Shown here: piece by piece, positions 51,180-63,752 of the stretch
How positions within the stretch are numbered: the first letter of the stretch is position 1
Layout: each line of letters begins with the position of its first letter
Assembly (NCBI GenBank): GCA_028583415.1
Contig: CM053270.1
Span: forward strand, 61,283,117 to 61,347,116
Source of the DNA: Protea cynaroides
Lineage: Eukaryota; Streptophyta; Magnoliopsida; Proteales; Proteaceae
Length of the DNA: 64,000 nt
Reading direction: 5' to 3'
Program-made: the position numbers and the translations under genes
The notes under the pieces: generated by a model
Database searches by the model: none
The model's input: only the letters and a program-made list of their open reading frames with translations
Told to the model about the DNA's origin: nothing

Positions 51180-51970
51180 ATGAAATATGAGCCATTGGAT
51201 GTTAATTTGGACCGTTGGATCGACATCATGAGTGATTTAAATGATCTAAAGCATTAGATTATCATTTCAAATGATTTCAACCGTTAGATCTTCACCATGA
51301 GTGATTTTGAATGATTTCAACCGTTGGATCTTTATTGTGAGTGATCTTGAATTTAATTCAACGTTGGATCTTCATTGTGGGATTTTGATCTTGAATGATT
51401 TTAATCGTTGGATCTTCATTGTGAATAATTTTGAGGTGATGAAGTATGGGCCATTGGATGTTGATTTGGACCGTTAGATCTTCACTTTGAGCAATTTAAA
51501 TGATCTAAAGCATTAGATTATCATTTCAATTGATTTCAACCTTTAGATCTTCACTGTGAGTGATTTTGAATGATTTCAACCGTTGGATCGTTATTGTGAG
51601 TGATTTTGAATTATTTCAACGTCAGATCCTCATTGTGGATGTTTTAAAGGAATCTGAATGGTTGGATTGTGATCTTGAATGATTTGAATCGTTGGATTTC
51701 CATTGTGAGTGTTATTGAGAGATTTGAACCAGGATCTTGATCATGAGTGTATTTGGTGAACCTAAACGGTTGGATAATCAAGATGAGTGATCTAAACCGC
51801 TAGATTATCTTTTGTGAGATCTAAGCCACAGGTCTTAGCTATTTTGATGATATATGAGTCATTGATCATGATTATAACTTGATGTGAGATCTGAGCCGTT
51901 GATCTTGGTTGTTTTGATGAAAGTTAAGTGTTGATCATGATCATCATTTTTTGAAGAGATATAGCCGTTA
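51180..51970. repeat. Degenerate array of CCGTTGGATC units
   Basis: About a dozen and a half diverged units of roughly 40-60 bp share 'gatttcaaccgttggatcttcattgtgagtgattttgaa'-type text. Some copies are merged or truncated. No coding potential. Confidence 0.8.
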
Positions 51971-52605
51971 GATTGAGGATCTGATATTGTCTATGTTGTT
52001 ATATCCATGCATCTATCATGTTCCCTTGATTAAGCTGTCATATTATGCACTACCATGTTTGGAATGCTTACAATGCTAGCTATGTGCACACTACCATGTT
52101 GATCTGTTATTGTATGTCACGCTTGAATGATGTTTATGTCGGCAAGAACTTACTTTTTGCTACACCCTAGTCGAACTGTCGTGCATGTACACTGATAGAA
52201 GACATTCTTAGGTGTGGGGACGTGCATATAGGCACCCACATTCATGGGAAGGGTAATAATGGAAAAATGATAAAAGTCTTAATCAAGAATCATGAAGCTT
52301 AGCCCAACAATTCCAAATCAAGGTTGTAAGTGACAAGGGTACTTTAGGACGATCCCTACCCCTCAGTTCATTTCCCCTAGGATGCAGAATCTAGATAGAT
52401 GTAATGTGAGTCCAACCATAGATCATCTAGGATCATCATTCGGTCCAGTTGGACCACCCATATTCTGACCCAAGTGGGTCACCCAATGAACAGTGCCGTC
52501 CGAACTACGCGGATACTGATTTTTAGGGAAAACCCTAAGATACGTAGGTAGTCTGGGAAACTCCCAGATACGGTTCCACACCTCAATCAATGTACCCTAA
52601 ACCTG

Positions 52606-53345
52606 ACTCCCTGAAAGTACAAACATCACTCCCTGAGAGTACAAACATCACTCCCTGAGAGTACAAATCCATTACTCCCTGAGAGTACAACCCTACTCCC
52701 TGAGAGTATAAACCTTACTCCCTCAGAGTACAAATCCAACTCCCTGAGAGTACAACCTCACTCCCTGAGAGTACAAACCTTACTCCCTGAGAGTACAAAT
52801 CCAACTCCCTAAGAGTACAACCTTACTCCCTGAGAGTACAAATCCATTACTCCCTGAGAGTATACACAACCTTACTCCCTGAGAGTACAAACCATACTCC
52901 CTGAGAGTACAAATCCTTACTCCCTGAGAGTACAAACCCTACTCCCTGAGAGTACAAACCCTACTCCCTGAGAGTACAATCCTACTCCCTGAGAGTACAA
53001 ACCTAACTCCCTGAGAGTACAACCCATACTCCCTGAGAGTACAAATCCTTACTCCCTGAGAGTACAAACCCTACTCCCTGAGAGTACAAACCCTACTCCC
53101 TGAGAGTACAATCCTACTCCCTGAGAGTACAACCCAACTCCCTGAGAGTACAACCTTACTCCCTGATAGTACAAACATCACTCCCTGAGAGTACAAATCC
53201 AACTCCCTGAGAGTACAAATCTGACTCCCTGAGAGCCACACCCTACTCCCTGAGAGCCACACTCTACTCCCTGAGAGCCACACTCTACTCCCTGAGAGCC
53301 ACACTCTACTCCCTGAGAGCCACACTCTACTCCCTGAGAGACATA
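52606..53345. repeat. About 34-copy minisatellite, core CTCCCTGAGAGTAC
   Basis: Units of 20-24 bp, each with ACTCCCTGAGAGTACAA. The last six switch to CTCCCTGAGAGCC/CACACT. A 108-bp block of five units (52893-53000) is repeated exactly at 53025-53132, so the array grew partly by block duplication. The minus-strand SGSRVWL-repeat frame is an artefact. Confidence 0.95.
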
Positions 53346-54141
53346 CCCTAGCCCTTGAAGTTACCCAATCAACCCATGTAACGAACTACGTCGTACCTGA
53401 TTTCCAGGACCTCTGGAATACGTAGGCAACTTGGAGGACTCTCCAAGTACGGTACCTCATCTTAGTATCCTTAGGTTCCCCATATCCATATCCATATCCT
53501 CATTCACTTCGATCCATTTAGGCTATCTCTAGATTCAATCTCAATCATCATCAAGCATAAACTTCAACTTGAATAAATTGAATCTAAGAAAGCTTAATCA
53601 TAATCCACATCCATAAACCTTAATCACTTTCTGTTTCGAACTACGTTTTTGGACTTGATTTCCAGGATTGGAATACGTAGGCAATTTGAGATGTTTTGGA
53701 CATCTCAGATTCAGTCCATCACCGAACCATCTTTGGTTCGGTTCTTTGTATATTATTTTATTTGTTTTCTTACTTCGAGAATATGTTTGGCTGAACTTAG
53801 GCTAGAAGAACTCAGCAACTTGGCATAGGATCCCCCATGAGCCCTAGTCATCATCCATCGACCATGAACAGTCAGAACCATAGAGTCTAAGGAAAGTAGA
53901 ATCACATAGGAGGCCGATTTTTGGATTAGGCAGTTTTGGGTGCCTAACACCTTCCCAAACTGTACTTTGAACGCTTACCCGTTCTCTGTTGGACCAAAGC
54001 CGATATGTTGGGTCATGAGTCAATAAAAGTCTTATCTCAGGATGAGGCTACATTTTAGGTCCTAGACCTTAATCTAGGTGGCGACTCCAAATCATTCATC
54101 GTCCATTCAGCGTGGGTGGACATCACTATCCTCACACCCAC

Positions 54142-55665
54142 ATCACTCACTCCAGTATAGAGATAGAGCTAGAGTCTGGCGGTCAGGCAACAATCCACAC
54201 TACCGCGTCCTCCCCCTGATACCCTACACTGTATCAATACCTAAACCCCTATTGGCAAGGGCTTGCAAGTGGGTTCCTTTTCTAGCCAGTCCTATATGTC
54301 AATACAGTATCTATGGCCCTACCCCAACACGGCTCTCTACGACATAGAGATAGTGCTCGAGTCTGGTGGACAGGTTGAACCACAATCCCACATCCTCCCC
54401 CTGATACCCTATTTGCACCAAGTCCGCTAAGGTAGACGGCGATACCAAAATGTGTTAGTGTGAGGATATATCCAAAGCTCCACTCCCCTTCACATTCCAC
54501 ACACTAACTAAAAACATCCACATGCCTAAACAACCAACATCCTAGCATATGAAATGCATGAACAGATAATAATAATTTAAACAACTAAAATGGCATGTGA
54601 AATGCACAAACACCAGACAATATACAAAGATACAAATTAATCACAACGGTTTACAGTTATTTGATTATTTAAGATTTGGGGTATTGTCCCTTACCTAACG
54701 CGTGATAACAAGTCTGCTGTGCGTCACAGGGTCCACTCACACTGTCCACAGGTCCTACATGATCATACTTATAAGTTAGAATTATTTTATTAAGGTTACA
54801 ACTGGTCAGAACCATGTTTGGCCAAGCAAACAGGGCTCGATAAGCATACCGGTCGTATGTATACCGGTCTCAAGTGAGACCGGTATGTGCCTGCGGTATA
54901 TACCGCAGGACCTTTCAGTCCAACCGGTATGTACCGCAGGGCTATACCGCTGGACTTAGGTCCGACGGTTTGGGTCCGAGAGCCCGATTTCGGATCTCCC
55001 TCCCTCGTCGATCATCGGCTTGGTTTCTAGGGTTTTTCCTAAACCATTCTAAGGTCCAAATATTCGTTTAACCTTCTAGGTTTCGACTATAACGTCGCAT
55101 CATTCCCAGATTGGATCTTAATGGAAACTATGGTTTTTGGGGTTCTAGGATTTTGGATCGTTGCGCCGTTTCACGACTCCGATCAGAAATCCTAACATTC
55201 CTAAGAGGGCTGAGCACTTACCGGTGTTTTTCGGATGACGGCGTGCTCTTCCAACAGAAAAATCCCTCTTCTTGAGCGATCTCCTCCCTCTTTGCTCCTT
55301 CTCAGATGTCTTCCAGACGGCTAGGGTTTGATAAGGTTTGGAAGGATCATAAGAGGGTTGGGAGGCATATATTTATAGTGGGAGACCGTTCTAGGAAGGT
55401 TTCCTACGGTTAGAAACTTTCCAAAAATTTTACTCGGAGTGTGGGACCCGACTGGAGTCCGTCTCCAGCCGTTATTGCACATACCGGTCTCACTGAGTGA
55501 GACCGATACTGAGATCGGTATGTAAAATTTACATTTTTACACATCGTTTCTCATACCTGGATCTCGTGGTTCTTAACCCAGCCTCGCCTTCCGGTCCGGT
55601 TGATTGGGAGACCTGATACAATGTAAACCATGGTTAAACCAGGTTTTCAGAGCACGGTTCTTACA
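54142..55665 (-). repeat. 5' part (sense) of the split minus LTR
   Basis: Contains inverted TAGCTCTATCTCTA blocks (54157 and 54345), the ACCGGT variable cluster (54840-54960), an antisense TATA-type ATATATTTATAG (55366-55377) and the terminus GGTTCTTACA. Confidence 0.8.
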
Positions 55666-56209
55666 GAGGAGGGATTCCTGTGAAGTTGGGGTTGAACCTC
55701 TAATAGCAGTGGAGTGCCAAATGACCAGAATGGCTACACATTTGATAGATTTGCTTGGAACAGTTGTTAAAGGAATCATGAAAGAATCGACCACGACCTC
55801 TACTGTAAGACCCGCACTCTACTAACCCGGTCTTACCATGTGGTATCGGGTCTTCCTATCATGGTCGGACTAAGTGGACCAAGTGCGTAAAGGAACCACA
55901 AGGCTAGGTACATAATTCGAACCAAAATCAGCTAATTAGAAGTGTGTGGTCACATACCTAAGCAGGTATGATCGATCACACCTAAAAAAATGAAACCACT
56001 CAATTCTGGGACGTGTGGTTGCTATTTAGGACGTGTGGTCGAATGATTCTGAGACCACATGTGTGACCACACAATGTCATGACCGACTTCGAGTTTTGAA
56101 AACTTTCCAAAACTATGGGATCTCTTTCCTAGTTATATTGGGACCCTATATGGAAAGTTTCTCTCTATATTAAGGACATCCCATAATCTCTCCTACTCTT
56201 TTAGAACCC

Positions 56210-56254
<45 letters not shown>

Positions 56255-58912
56255 AAAAGGAAGGCTAAAAGGGAGAGTTGTAGAAAAGGCTCTGGTTCTC
56301 TAACAAGTTTAAGGTATGGAACCTTTCTCTATAGTAGTAGAACATCTGAATAGGATCCTCCATCGTAATTGAGATGTTGAATCAAAACAGGATCTCAACC
56401 ATGAGACCCATGGATAAAAACTCAAGAGAGATCTACGAAGAGTAGGTTAAGGTAAATAATTGTGTAAAATTATGAAAATTAAGGTCATAGATCAATCATA
56501 GGAAGGACCCTAATGATAAGCCAAGGAATCAAATCATGAAGGGGTTGGACTGAAAGTGAAAGTTGACCAAAACTCGTATGGTCGCAGCTATGGTTGACCA
56601 CATGAGGTATACATGATCGACCATACGCTCTCGGGAAGGTCCCAGAGAGGGTATGGTCGCATATGTGGTTGCATGATATGCAACCACACGTATCGACCAC
56701 ACACCCTGTGGTCGCAAAAACTGAGACCACAGGTGCAGCCACGCCTGCGACCACTCGATCTCTGAAAGTCTGTTTGACTCCAGATTAGGCCTCTGACTAC
56801 TGTAATTGAAGAACTTGAACTCTAACTTAGAATCCATAAATTTCTTAGGTTTTCAAGTGGTTCAAAAGTGATTTACAAAGCTTGGAGAAGATCGAACATC
56901 ATTAAAGGTGAGTGAGCAAGACCTAAACTAATTGGCTAATAACAAGCTGTTTATTTTATTGTGTCCAATGCAATGATTGATTATATGCTTGCTTGCTTGT
57001 AATGTGCATCTTACATGTCATCCAATATTTTTGCTATTACTGTTCATGCATATTTATTTATGTCTATTTATAACATGATTATGATGATGATGCTAGGAAT
57101 AGGCATGTGATTGTATGTGTGTGGTTAGTGTGTTAGATGCGAGTGGAGCATCAGGGGGAGGACGTGACATTGTGGTTCAGCCTGGTCACTAGACTCTAGC
57201 TCTATCTCTACTCAATTCCTACCCACTGACATCGTCGTATCGCCATTACCTTAGCAGAACTATTACGTCGTAGGGCATCAGGGGAGGTGGTCTCGGACCG
57301 TGTGGTCTTTGACTCTGTCGGGGAGCCTTAGCTCTATCTCTATGAACGTATTGAGGGATGCTGGGGTGAGGCCTTGGATACATTGAATGACATTATGATT
57401 GGTTAGTTGCGAGCCCAGTTTGCAAGCCCTCGCCAATAGGAGCTTACGTGTTGGTATGGGTAGGGCATCAGGGAAAGTATTGGTGGTGTGTGATCCGGAC
57501 ACTTTAGCTTTATCTCTATTCCATGGGTGGGTGCTTGTGGGACGATAATGGTGTTTGATCTATTGGACGGATTTACACACTTATGTATAGAGGTGCGGGG
57601 GCCACCAAACCTTTCTATAGCACATTGCAAACTTAAATACGAGACCAAAGATATGAATTGAATACATGCACATGTTTGCTTATTATTTTGTTTGCTCACT
57701 GAGCCGTGATGTATGCTCACCCTTTCATGTCGATTATTTTTAGTTATTGATGCAGGTCTTACTGTTGAAGATTATGTGAAAGTGTCAATGTATGGACACG
57801 TAGCGGCGATGGACGAGAAGCTGTAGAGGAGACGCATGATCTGTTATGCGAGTGCAATCAATGTGTCTTTGACTAGTTTAGTTATTTTTGATTATCGATA
57901 CATGTAATTGATAGTTTTATTTTATGTCTTGAGTCATGGAGAATAATTAGATTTAATTATTTATTATCATTGTTAGATACTCAGTTCATTAGTAATAAAG
58001 ACTTCTGCTATCATTTATATACTCTGATTATGCTTGTAGTATGCATCTGGTTTAATTAGATGGGCACGGCCTATACAAGATTCTGGTTGAACTGTTGGTT
58101 TATTGACGGATCATCACATCACTAGTTAGTTTAGAATTGGGGTGTACGTCTGCCGCGACTATGGCCACGATGCACAAAGTTGTTCTATTGATCCCCAGAT
58201 TGAGGCTTAACAGCAATATTGGCATAAGGAACTAGAGGAGCCCGACTTTGCAGTAATGCTTCTTGGTTAGAGTATGTCGAGAAAATCATCAAGGGAGAGA
58301 GGTTCCAAATGAGAACTAACAGAGGTAACGAAACCATTATACTCACTACCCAGGCCACTGAGAAGACTAAGGATTTAAGTGATCATTGGCAACATGTTTT
58401 GCAACTGCAGCCAAATGATCGGCCAAGACATTGGCTTTCTAAACATATTCTACCAAGGAAGAAGTGCCTTTCTTCAAGGAGCGAAGTTAAAATTCTAGGT
58501 TCATAATGCGGGCTTGGGAGTGGGAAGCAAAATGCTTCTCAAGTGCAATTTAGACAGCCGCAGAAGTGTTTAAGCCAACGACTAGGGCGAACACTTTCTC
58601 TGTCAATGTGGATAGCAGACAACAAAGGATGGTTTGGTTTTCATTTTGCCATTTATCATAGGCTCAAGTGTCAAAAGATGTCTCAATAGGAGAAGTGACA
58701 TCGGGTAAAGAATTGGTAGGGGAGACATTCTTAGGTAGGCAAGGAAGGGTTCCATTAACGTACCCCATGTAACCATGGAGTCAAGAGAGTGGGAGGAACT
58801 GCGCACGCCATAGGAGATAGTTCGTGTCATCTAGTCGGATATGGAGAACATGATTGATATTGCCACTAAAGACAAAGGGTGTTGAAGAAGAGATGTGAGA
58901 AGAAGTCACCAT
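55666..58912 (-). pseudogene. Ty1/copia gag remnant, split by a solo LTR
   Basis: The minus strand from ATG 58910-58912 reads MVTSSHISSSTPFVFSGNI, LDDTNYLLWRA and, after a frame break, GYVNGTLP, then KVFALVVGLNTSAAVWIALE and FASHSQARIMNLELRSLKKG. These are hallmarks of the copia gag (UBN2/GAG family) that packages element RNA. Further on come EALLQSRAPLVPYANIAVKP and an RG-rich stretch. The gene is interrupted there by the solo LTR 55804-58148. It resumes at 55803 with the RG-rich stretch and a decayed CCHC knuckle (CSHSGHLALHC, first Cys apparently Tyr), ending at 55666. Several in-frame stops make it non-functional. Its PBS and LTR lie just upstream. No pol follows. Confidence 0.85.
55804..58148 (+). 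mobile_element. Solo LTR of the TGTAAGACCC family (plus) inside copia gag
   Basis: TGTAAGACCCGC at 55804; the end is decayed (GGGGTGTACG at 58148). Flanks TCTAC (55799-55803) and TCTGC (58149-58153) differ by one base, consistent with an aged 5-bp duplication. Rejoining the gag frame across it keeps an RG-repeat in frame, which supports the boundaries. Contains (GA)n 56216-56251, GGTCGC clusters (56580-56760) and TAGCTCTATCTCTA blocks. Confidence 0.85.
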
Positions 58913-58949
58913 AAGGATCGAGAGAAGAAAAAAAATTCACTCTTTGTAA

Positions 58950-59100
58950 GCAAACTCTAATACCATATGAAATCTCAAGAATATTTTTGAATCGTGTATT
59001 GCTTGGCTGACCAACCTTGTGTTTATAGATTTCAATTACAGGATCTCACAAGATCAATTACAAGATCTCACATGATCTCACAGGATTAATTAGAGGATAA
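58950..59100 (-). mobile_element. Copia PBS and LTR end (minus strand)
   Basis: On the minus strand TGGTATTAGAGTTTGC (about 58950-58965) follows ...TTGAGATTTCAT. This is a one-base variant of the tRNA-Met PBS, placed just upstream of the gag ATG. The LTR extends rightward to an unknown border; repeated GATCTCACAxGAT words lie at 59041-59085. Confidence 0.6.
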
Positions 59101-59233
59101 GCATTAGTTGGTGTACAGCTAATATTCTAAAACAGTTTCCGTGTATCATGGAAAAGATATCATGCACTATGAGAATTTTACAGGTGGTGTGCATTGGTTG
59201 GTATACAACTATTATCCTATGAGGATTAGGATT

Positions 59234-59244
59234 CATATATATCC
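59234..59244 (+). promoter_or_regulatory. Possible TATA box for the S-protein homolog
   Basis: CATATATATCC lies about 80 bp upstream of the ATG at 59321, a plausible distance. AT-rich surroundings make chance occurrence possible. Confidence 0.35.
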
Positions 59245-59320
59245 ATTTGAGATAAATTCGCATGGGATTGTAACGATGTACGCGTCTTTTTATCAAAAAC
59301 AACCTGAACCAACAAAAATC

Positions 59321-59752
59321 ATGAATACCTTGAAACTCATCCTTGTTCTAGCCTTCTCCACATTCATCTTGTCTGAACCATATTTTGTGCAGGGAAAGTA
59401 CCATGTGCATGTTATAAACGACTTGGGTCCAAATCAGATATTGAATCTCCACTGCAAATCCAAAGATGATGATCTTGGTTTCCATACACTTGGGTACGGT
59501 CAAGAATTTAGTTGGAAGTTCAATATGAATATTATTTATACGACGCTTTTCTGGTGCAACATGGATTGGGGAATTAAGCATGGTAGTTTTCAGATCTTCT
59601 ATGAAGGAGATCAGTTTGAGTCATGTGGTGATGGTGCGGATTTTGGTGGAGATTGTTTTCGGAAGGTAAGGGCTGATGGTATATATTACTGCGGGTTTAT
59701 AGATGGAAAATATTGGAAGAAATACTCATGGCCAGCCGAGTGTTATTTCTAA
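59321..59752 (+). CDS. S-protein homolog (plant self-incompatibility S1 family), intact
   Basis: 143 aa, single exon, as usual for this family. Residues 1-25 form a secretion signal (MNTLKLILVLAFSTFILSEP, cleavage near VQG-K). The mature part shows the S1-type pattern: HVHVINDLGPNQILNLHCKS (C45), then GYGQEFSWKFNMN, TLFWCNMDW (C79), GSFQIFYEGDQFESC (C102), CFRKVRADGIYYCGF (C112, C124) and a final C141 in WPAECYF. The spacing suits a small disulfide-stabilised beta-sandwich. Poppy S1 proteins are pistil ligands that stop self-pollen tubes; most S-protein homologs have no known role, and none should be assumed here. I chose ATG 59321 because it begins the signal peptide; the frame is open upstream to 59141. 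A paralogue lies 4.4 kb downstream. No stop or frameshift, so it is likely a real gene. Confidence 0.93.
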   Translation: MNTLKLILVLAFSTFILSEPYFVQGKYHVHVINDLGPNQILNLHCKSKDDDLGFHTLGYGQEFSWKFNMNIIYTTLFWCNMDWGIKHGSFQIFYEGDQFESCGDGADFGGDCFRKVRADGIYYCGFIDGKYWKKYSWPAECYF

Positions 59753-59759
59753 GGATGCT

Positions 59760-62200
59760 TTTTTCATACATGGTGCATGAATGAACTCTTTGATGTTTCA
59801 CTTGCTTCTTATGTTAATAAATACAAGTTTAATCTGTACTGTACCGGTGCTAATTGAAAATTATTGAGACAATAATGTCTTTATTATAATATTGAAAGAC
59901 CATTTTACCCTTATTCAACCATCATCCCCAACCCTCCTTTTTCATCACCACTACAACCCTGCAACACCAAACCCATCACCATCATCGCAACCCCATTACC
60001 CACATCTCACACCACCATCGCAACCCTGTAAGTCTTCTTGGTGGGAACCTCTCTGAGAAATATTAAAGCACAACAAGAGAATGGCTTGATTAATTCATTT
60101 GCTTCCAGACGATTTGTTATTTCGATTCTCACTGGCCCGAGTCATGGTGTCTCAGATCGATACTCAATTGCAACAAGGGAAAGATAAAATCTTGAAACAA
60201 CCACGAATATCATTCTGATTTCGTATTCTAAACACAAAACATCAAATAAAATTCCAATTTTGACATTTATGTTCGCTTTTACTGTGTAGGAATTCAATTG
60301 AACAGAGACAAAAAAAATTACTGAAATACAATATTCCTTGCAGACCTAAGAGATGAAGGAGATAGAGAGTACATAAGGCAGCAGAAACTATAGTGCAGCA
60401 CCGGCGGTAACGCAGTAGAAAAGGCGGAAACTTTGAAGAAAATAGAGGTAGGATTAAAAAGAATCCGTTAATTTCAAATGCACCAATGGTTTCGAAAACT
60501 CTGAAAATCATCTAGAATCTTGCTCTTCCTTTGATGGATTAAACAAGGAAACCACAAATGAATATAGCAACCGCACCAAACTACTCATTGCTCTTCAATG
60601 GCGATCAACAGAGAACACAACCGTAACCCTATTTAAGGATTTCGATGGAGTTGCAGCTGAGATCACCGCTGCTGCTCTTGAAAAGATGCGTCGAAGAAAC
60701 TGCAGATGTGATCAGGGCTTTGGAGGAGGCCACGACCACTGAATCCGCCATGATTGATGGCCATCAAGTCCGCCGATATGTTTCATACGAAAACGATGAA
60801 GAAGATGAGGTTGCAAAACGTCTGAGAAGGAATCAATTAATGCGCCAACTGAAAGTAAAAACAAAATGGGAAGAGTAATTTCCAATATAAGATCAAATTA
60901 GACATTTTAATGACTTCCAATTTCAAGGAGGAAGGGTAAAAATGTCTTAACCCTATTTTAAATCTATTCCATCATTTAAATGGGGGGCGGGTGATATTTT
61001 CTAAAACCTATAGATGGTAGGTCGTATTTCATATACTTTTTGGGTGGTAGATCAAAATTTTCTTTAGTATACATTCGGGCTAACCAGGGTAATCGGTAAT
61101 TAAATACAACAATAACAAAATCTTATCCCAATTAAATTGGATTGTCTATGTGATTATTTACCCTCCAATAAATTTTATTCCAATTTCCAGGTCATACTTG
61201 ATACAAAACCTAAGCTAAGCATGTCTTCTATACTAGAGCATCTAAAAGCATATCTAAATGCAGTCATATTACATCAAATGATTTTCTCATAGCTTATCAT
61301 GTTTCGAATCTACTTCTAAATCAATTTTAATGTAGTCATTCCTTCTTTTTTTTTAATGACGATTCAAGCAATATTAAAAATTTAGAACCATCAAATCATC
61401 TTTCTTCCCTTTTCTCCTTTCCTCTTATTCTACAAGTAAGGATGCTTTTTGATATTCTTACAAACCTTATTCTTATGAACCCTTCCTTGATATTCTTATA
61501 AACCCTTCCTGTAAATCTTTCACAAGTCTCATCGATTGGTTTGATGCCTCCAAGTTCGCTACTCGATTTGGAGGCCAGATTCGTTGGTTCAGCTCTGAAA
61601 GTAATTACATAGTAATCGACTTGATGATTTTATTAGATGCGGTCTCATTGCTGGCAAGAAGGCCATTGAGAATTTTGACCTTGGCAGTGATCGCTTCTCT
61701 AAGAAGGTATGATCTTCGTTGGATTTGTTTTGTATCCTTATAATGCTTTAATCAAGTTCGTTCATCACTGGACCCAGTTGATTTTATGATCATTTATTGC
61801 TTAATTTGTAGCCTCTCTAAGAATGTATTCTTATCTTTTTATTTAATAAAAGGGTAATATAATCCTTTTACAATATCCATAAGGGTTTTTTTTTTTTTAA
61901 CTTTTAATTTTTGAACACGTGTTGACATCAGTAACTAAAAGAAAATTTCTAATTAAGTGGGCCTATGTGTAACAAGGTTTTACAATTAAGGATAATATGT
62001 ATAATTGTTATGAACTTTAGAGTAGTAGTTATATTTGGACGTAAGTCTAGGGGTGGAACAACTAAATTTCCCAAAGAAAAAAAAAAAAAAAATAACCCCC
62101 AAGAAGGAAATAAAAACTTCCTATTTTCAAAAATTGAAAAATTCAAAAAAAAAAGTGATGCTGTTGTGTAGGATAGGATAGAGTATGTACAGGAGTCCAA
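59760..62200. other. Spacer, no confirmed gene
   Basis: Low-complexity 'caccatc' stretch at 59920-60020, then AT-rich sequence. An open frame at 60645-60878 (77 codons) has a charged C-terminus (DEEDEVAKRLRRNQLMRQLK) but no recognised family. Around 61537-61706 is exon-like text (WFDASKFATRFGGQIRWFSS) with a frame break and a GTATGATC donor-like site. Neither could be identified. Confidence 0.4.
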
Positions 62201-62205
62201 TACAA

Positions 62206-62455
62206 TTCGGATTTGAATCGTCTCCTCCCAGGAGTTCAGGAGAAGACTCGACTGCCACTAGCAGATGTCTGACACGTGGACGTCTGCTGGATCAGAGCCA
62301 TTTAGTCATTTGATAAGTTGAAACACAGAGGGGGTGTCGGCTTATGCACCAGTGCTGCCAGGACAGCTAGAATTCAGCCTATGCCCATGTGTCGAGCATC
62401 GACTGGTGACAGACAAGTCTCCTCCCAGGGGTTCGGGAGGAGACGATTTCAATCC
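62206..62455. mobile_element. MITE-like element, CGTCTCCTCCC terminal repeats
   Basis: The left end ATTTGAATCGTCTCCTCCCA and right end GGGAGGAGACGATTTCAATC are inverted repeats of about 40 bp. The interior of about 170 bp has no ORF. It resembles the elements at 2539-2772 and 7013-7244, and the CGTCTCCTGCGAGG hairpin at 24758. Confidence 0.75.
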
Positions 62456-62459
62456 AATA

Positions 62460-63700
62460 GGATTCAGCAGTAGTGTCCAAGCCCAATCAATTTAATAGTA
62501 ATTTGGTTTTTAGGGTAAAACCAAAAAAAAATCTTCTTCTGAGTTGGGCTTGACGAGCTAGCTAGCTGAGTTGGGCTTGATGAGCTGGCTGGCCAATGTT
62601 TGGTCACCTTACCTTAGTTGGAAAAAAAACCCATCTAAAATTAATACGTTCTTCAAAAGTAATCTCCAAACAGATCAAATTGGGTCCCACATCAACTGGC
62701 GTTAAGTGTTAAAGGGTACACTTCTAATTCAGTTTGATGTGTGAATGAGAAAACCAAAATTGAATCTTTTACTAGAAAGTTTCAAACACTTATCAAAATC
62801 GACCGTTGCTGCACGAACTGGGTTGTCTTCGGCCCACTAAGATCTACACAAAAGAAAGCAGAGAGACAAGGTGATGGTCAGCCGGTTGGATAACTCTTAT
62901 ACCACTCCGATGCTTACGTTACTTTTTGGAACAAGCAGTATGGAACAGAGACAAACAGCTTGTTCCATGGACTAACTTAGGTATCAAAGTAACTGTCATT
63001 AATGTAAGTTACGGAGAGATAACTGTCTTTTTCCCTTCATTTAATTAGAACAACATACCTGTGACTGTGAGTCAAGTGGATTTGCTTCTTCATGGGATAC
63101 AAATTTTGTGGGCTGATAACAGTAGCAGAGCCAGCCAAAACAAGATCAATAGACTGGTCACTTTTGTGAGTCAAGAGACTCGAGAGTTTAGACTCAAGAG
63201 ATAGAGATTAGAGACTAAATTTTGCATACAGCATACCTGAGGTTGGGGCCGCTGGGCTGCAAGCTTACAATGGAGTTTTCAGAGACTTTCAACTCTCACG
63301 CACATCCTTACTTCAGCCTTCAAGTATGGGGTTTGGCGTTTGGGTATTTGGGAACCAAGAAGATAGTGGGAAGTGAAAAGTTGAAGCTCAACGGTCTCTC
63401 TTTGAAAATGGGAATGAAGAGTTGAAACTTGCATCCACATAGTAAAACGAAATAGAAGATTAAAGGAAAAGTTAAGTTCAAACTTTTCAACCGATTAGAA
63501 AATTTCTGTTTTTTCGGTTAAACAGTTTTCAATGATGGAATAAAAATGAAGTCTCGAAATAGAAATAGGGGGCAAATGGGCAACATAAGCCCATTCTTTT
63601 CCCTCCAAAATTAGGGAGTCATAGCATTTATAGGAAGAAAATTGAAAGCCAGAAGATCTGTATGCTGTCAACATTATTTAACAACCGCATATCATGCACC
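62460..63700. other. Spacer upstream of the second S-protein homolog
   Basis: AT-rich. A near-tandem 'gagttgggcttgacgagct' repeat is at 62541-62590. An open frame at 63222-63425 has no recognised family. Nothing else supported. Confidence 0.5.
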
Positions 63701-63752
63701 ACCATTGCAAGACTGCAACAAACTCTGCAACCAAACCCTAATTTGTTGCAGA

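Noticed and set aside
53071..53325. SGSRVWL-repeat frame on the minus strand
   Set aside because: The minisatellite unit length is a multiple of three over this part; no start context and not kept across the array.
55604..55825. Plus-strand gag-like frame
   Set aside because: The minus strand of the same segment carries the copia RG-rich and CCHC-like text that joins in frame with 58154 onward, so the plus frame is a shadow.
60645..60878. Possible 77-codon gene with acidic/basic C-terminus
   Set aside because: No recognised family, no splice or promoter support; kept only as a note in the spacer entry.
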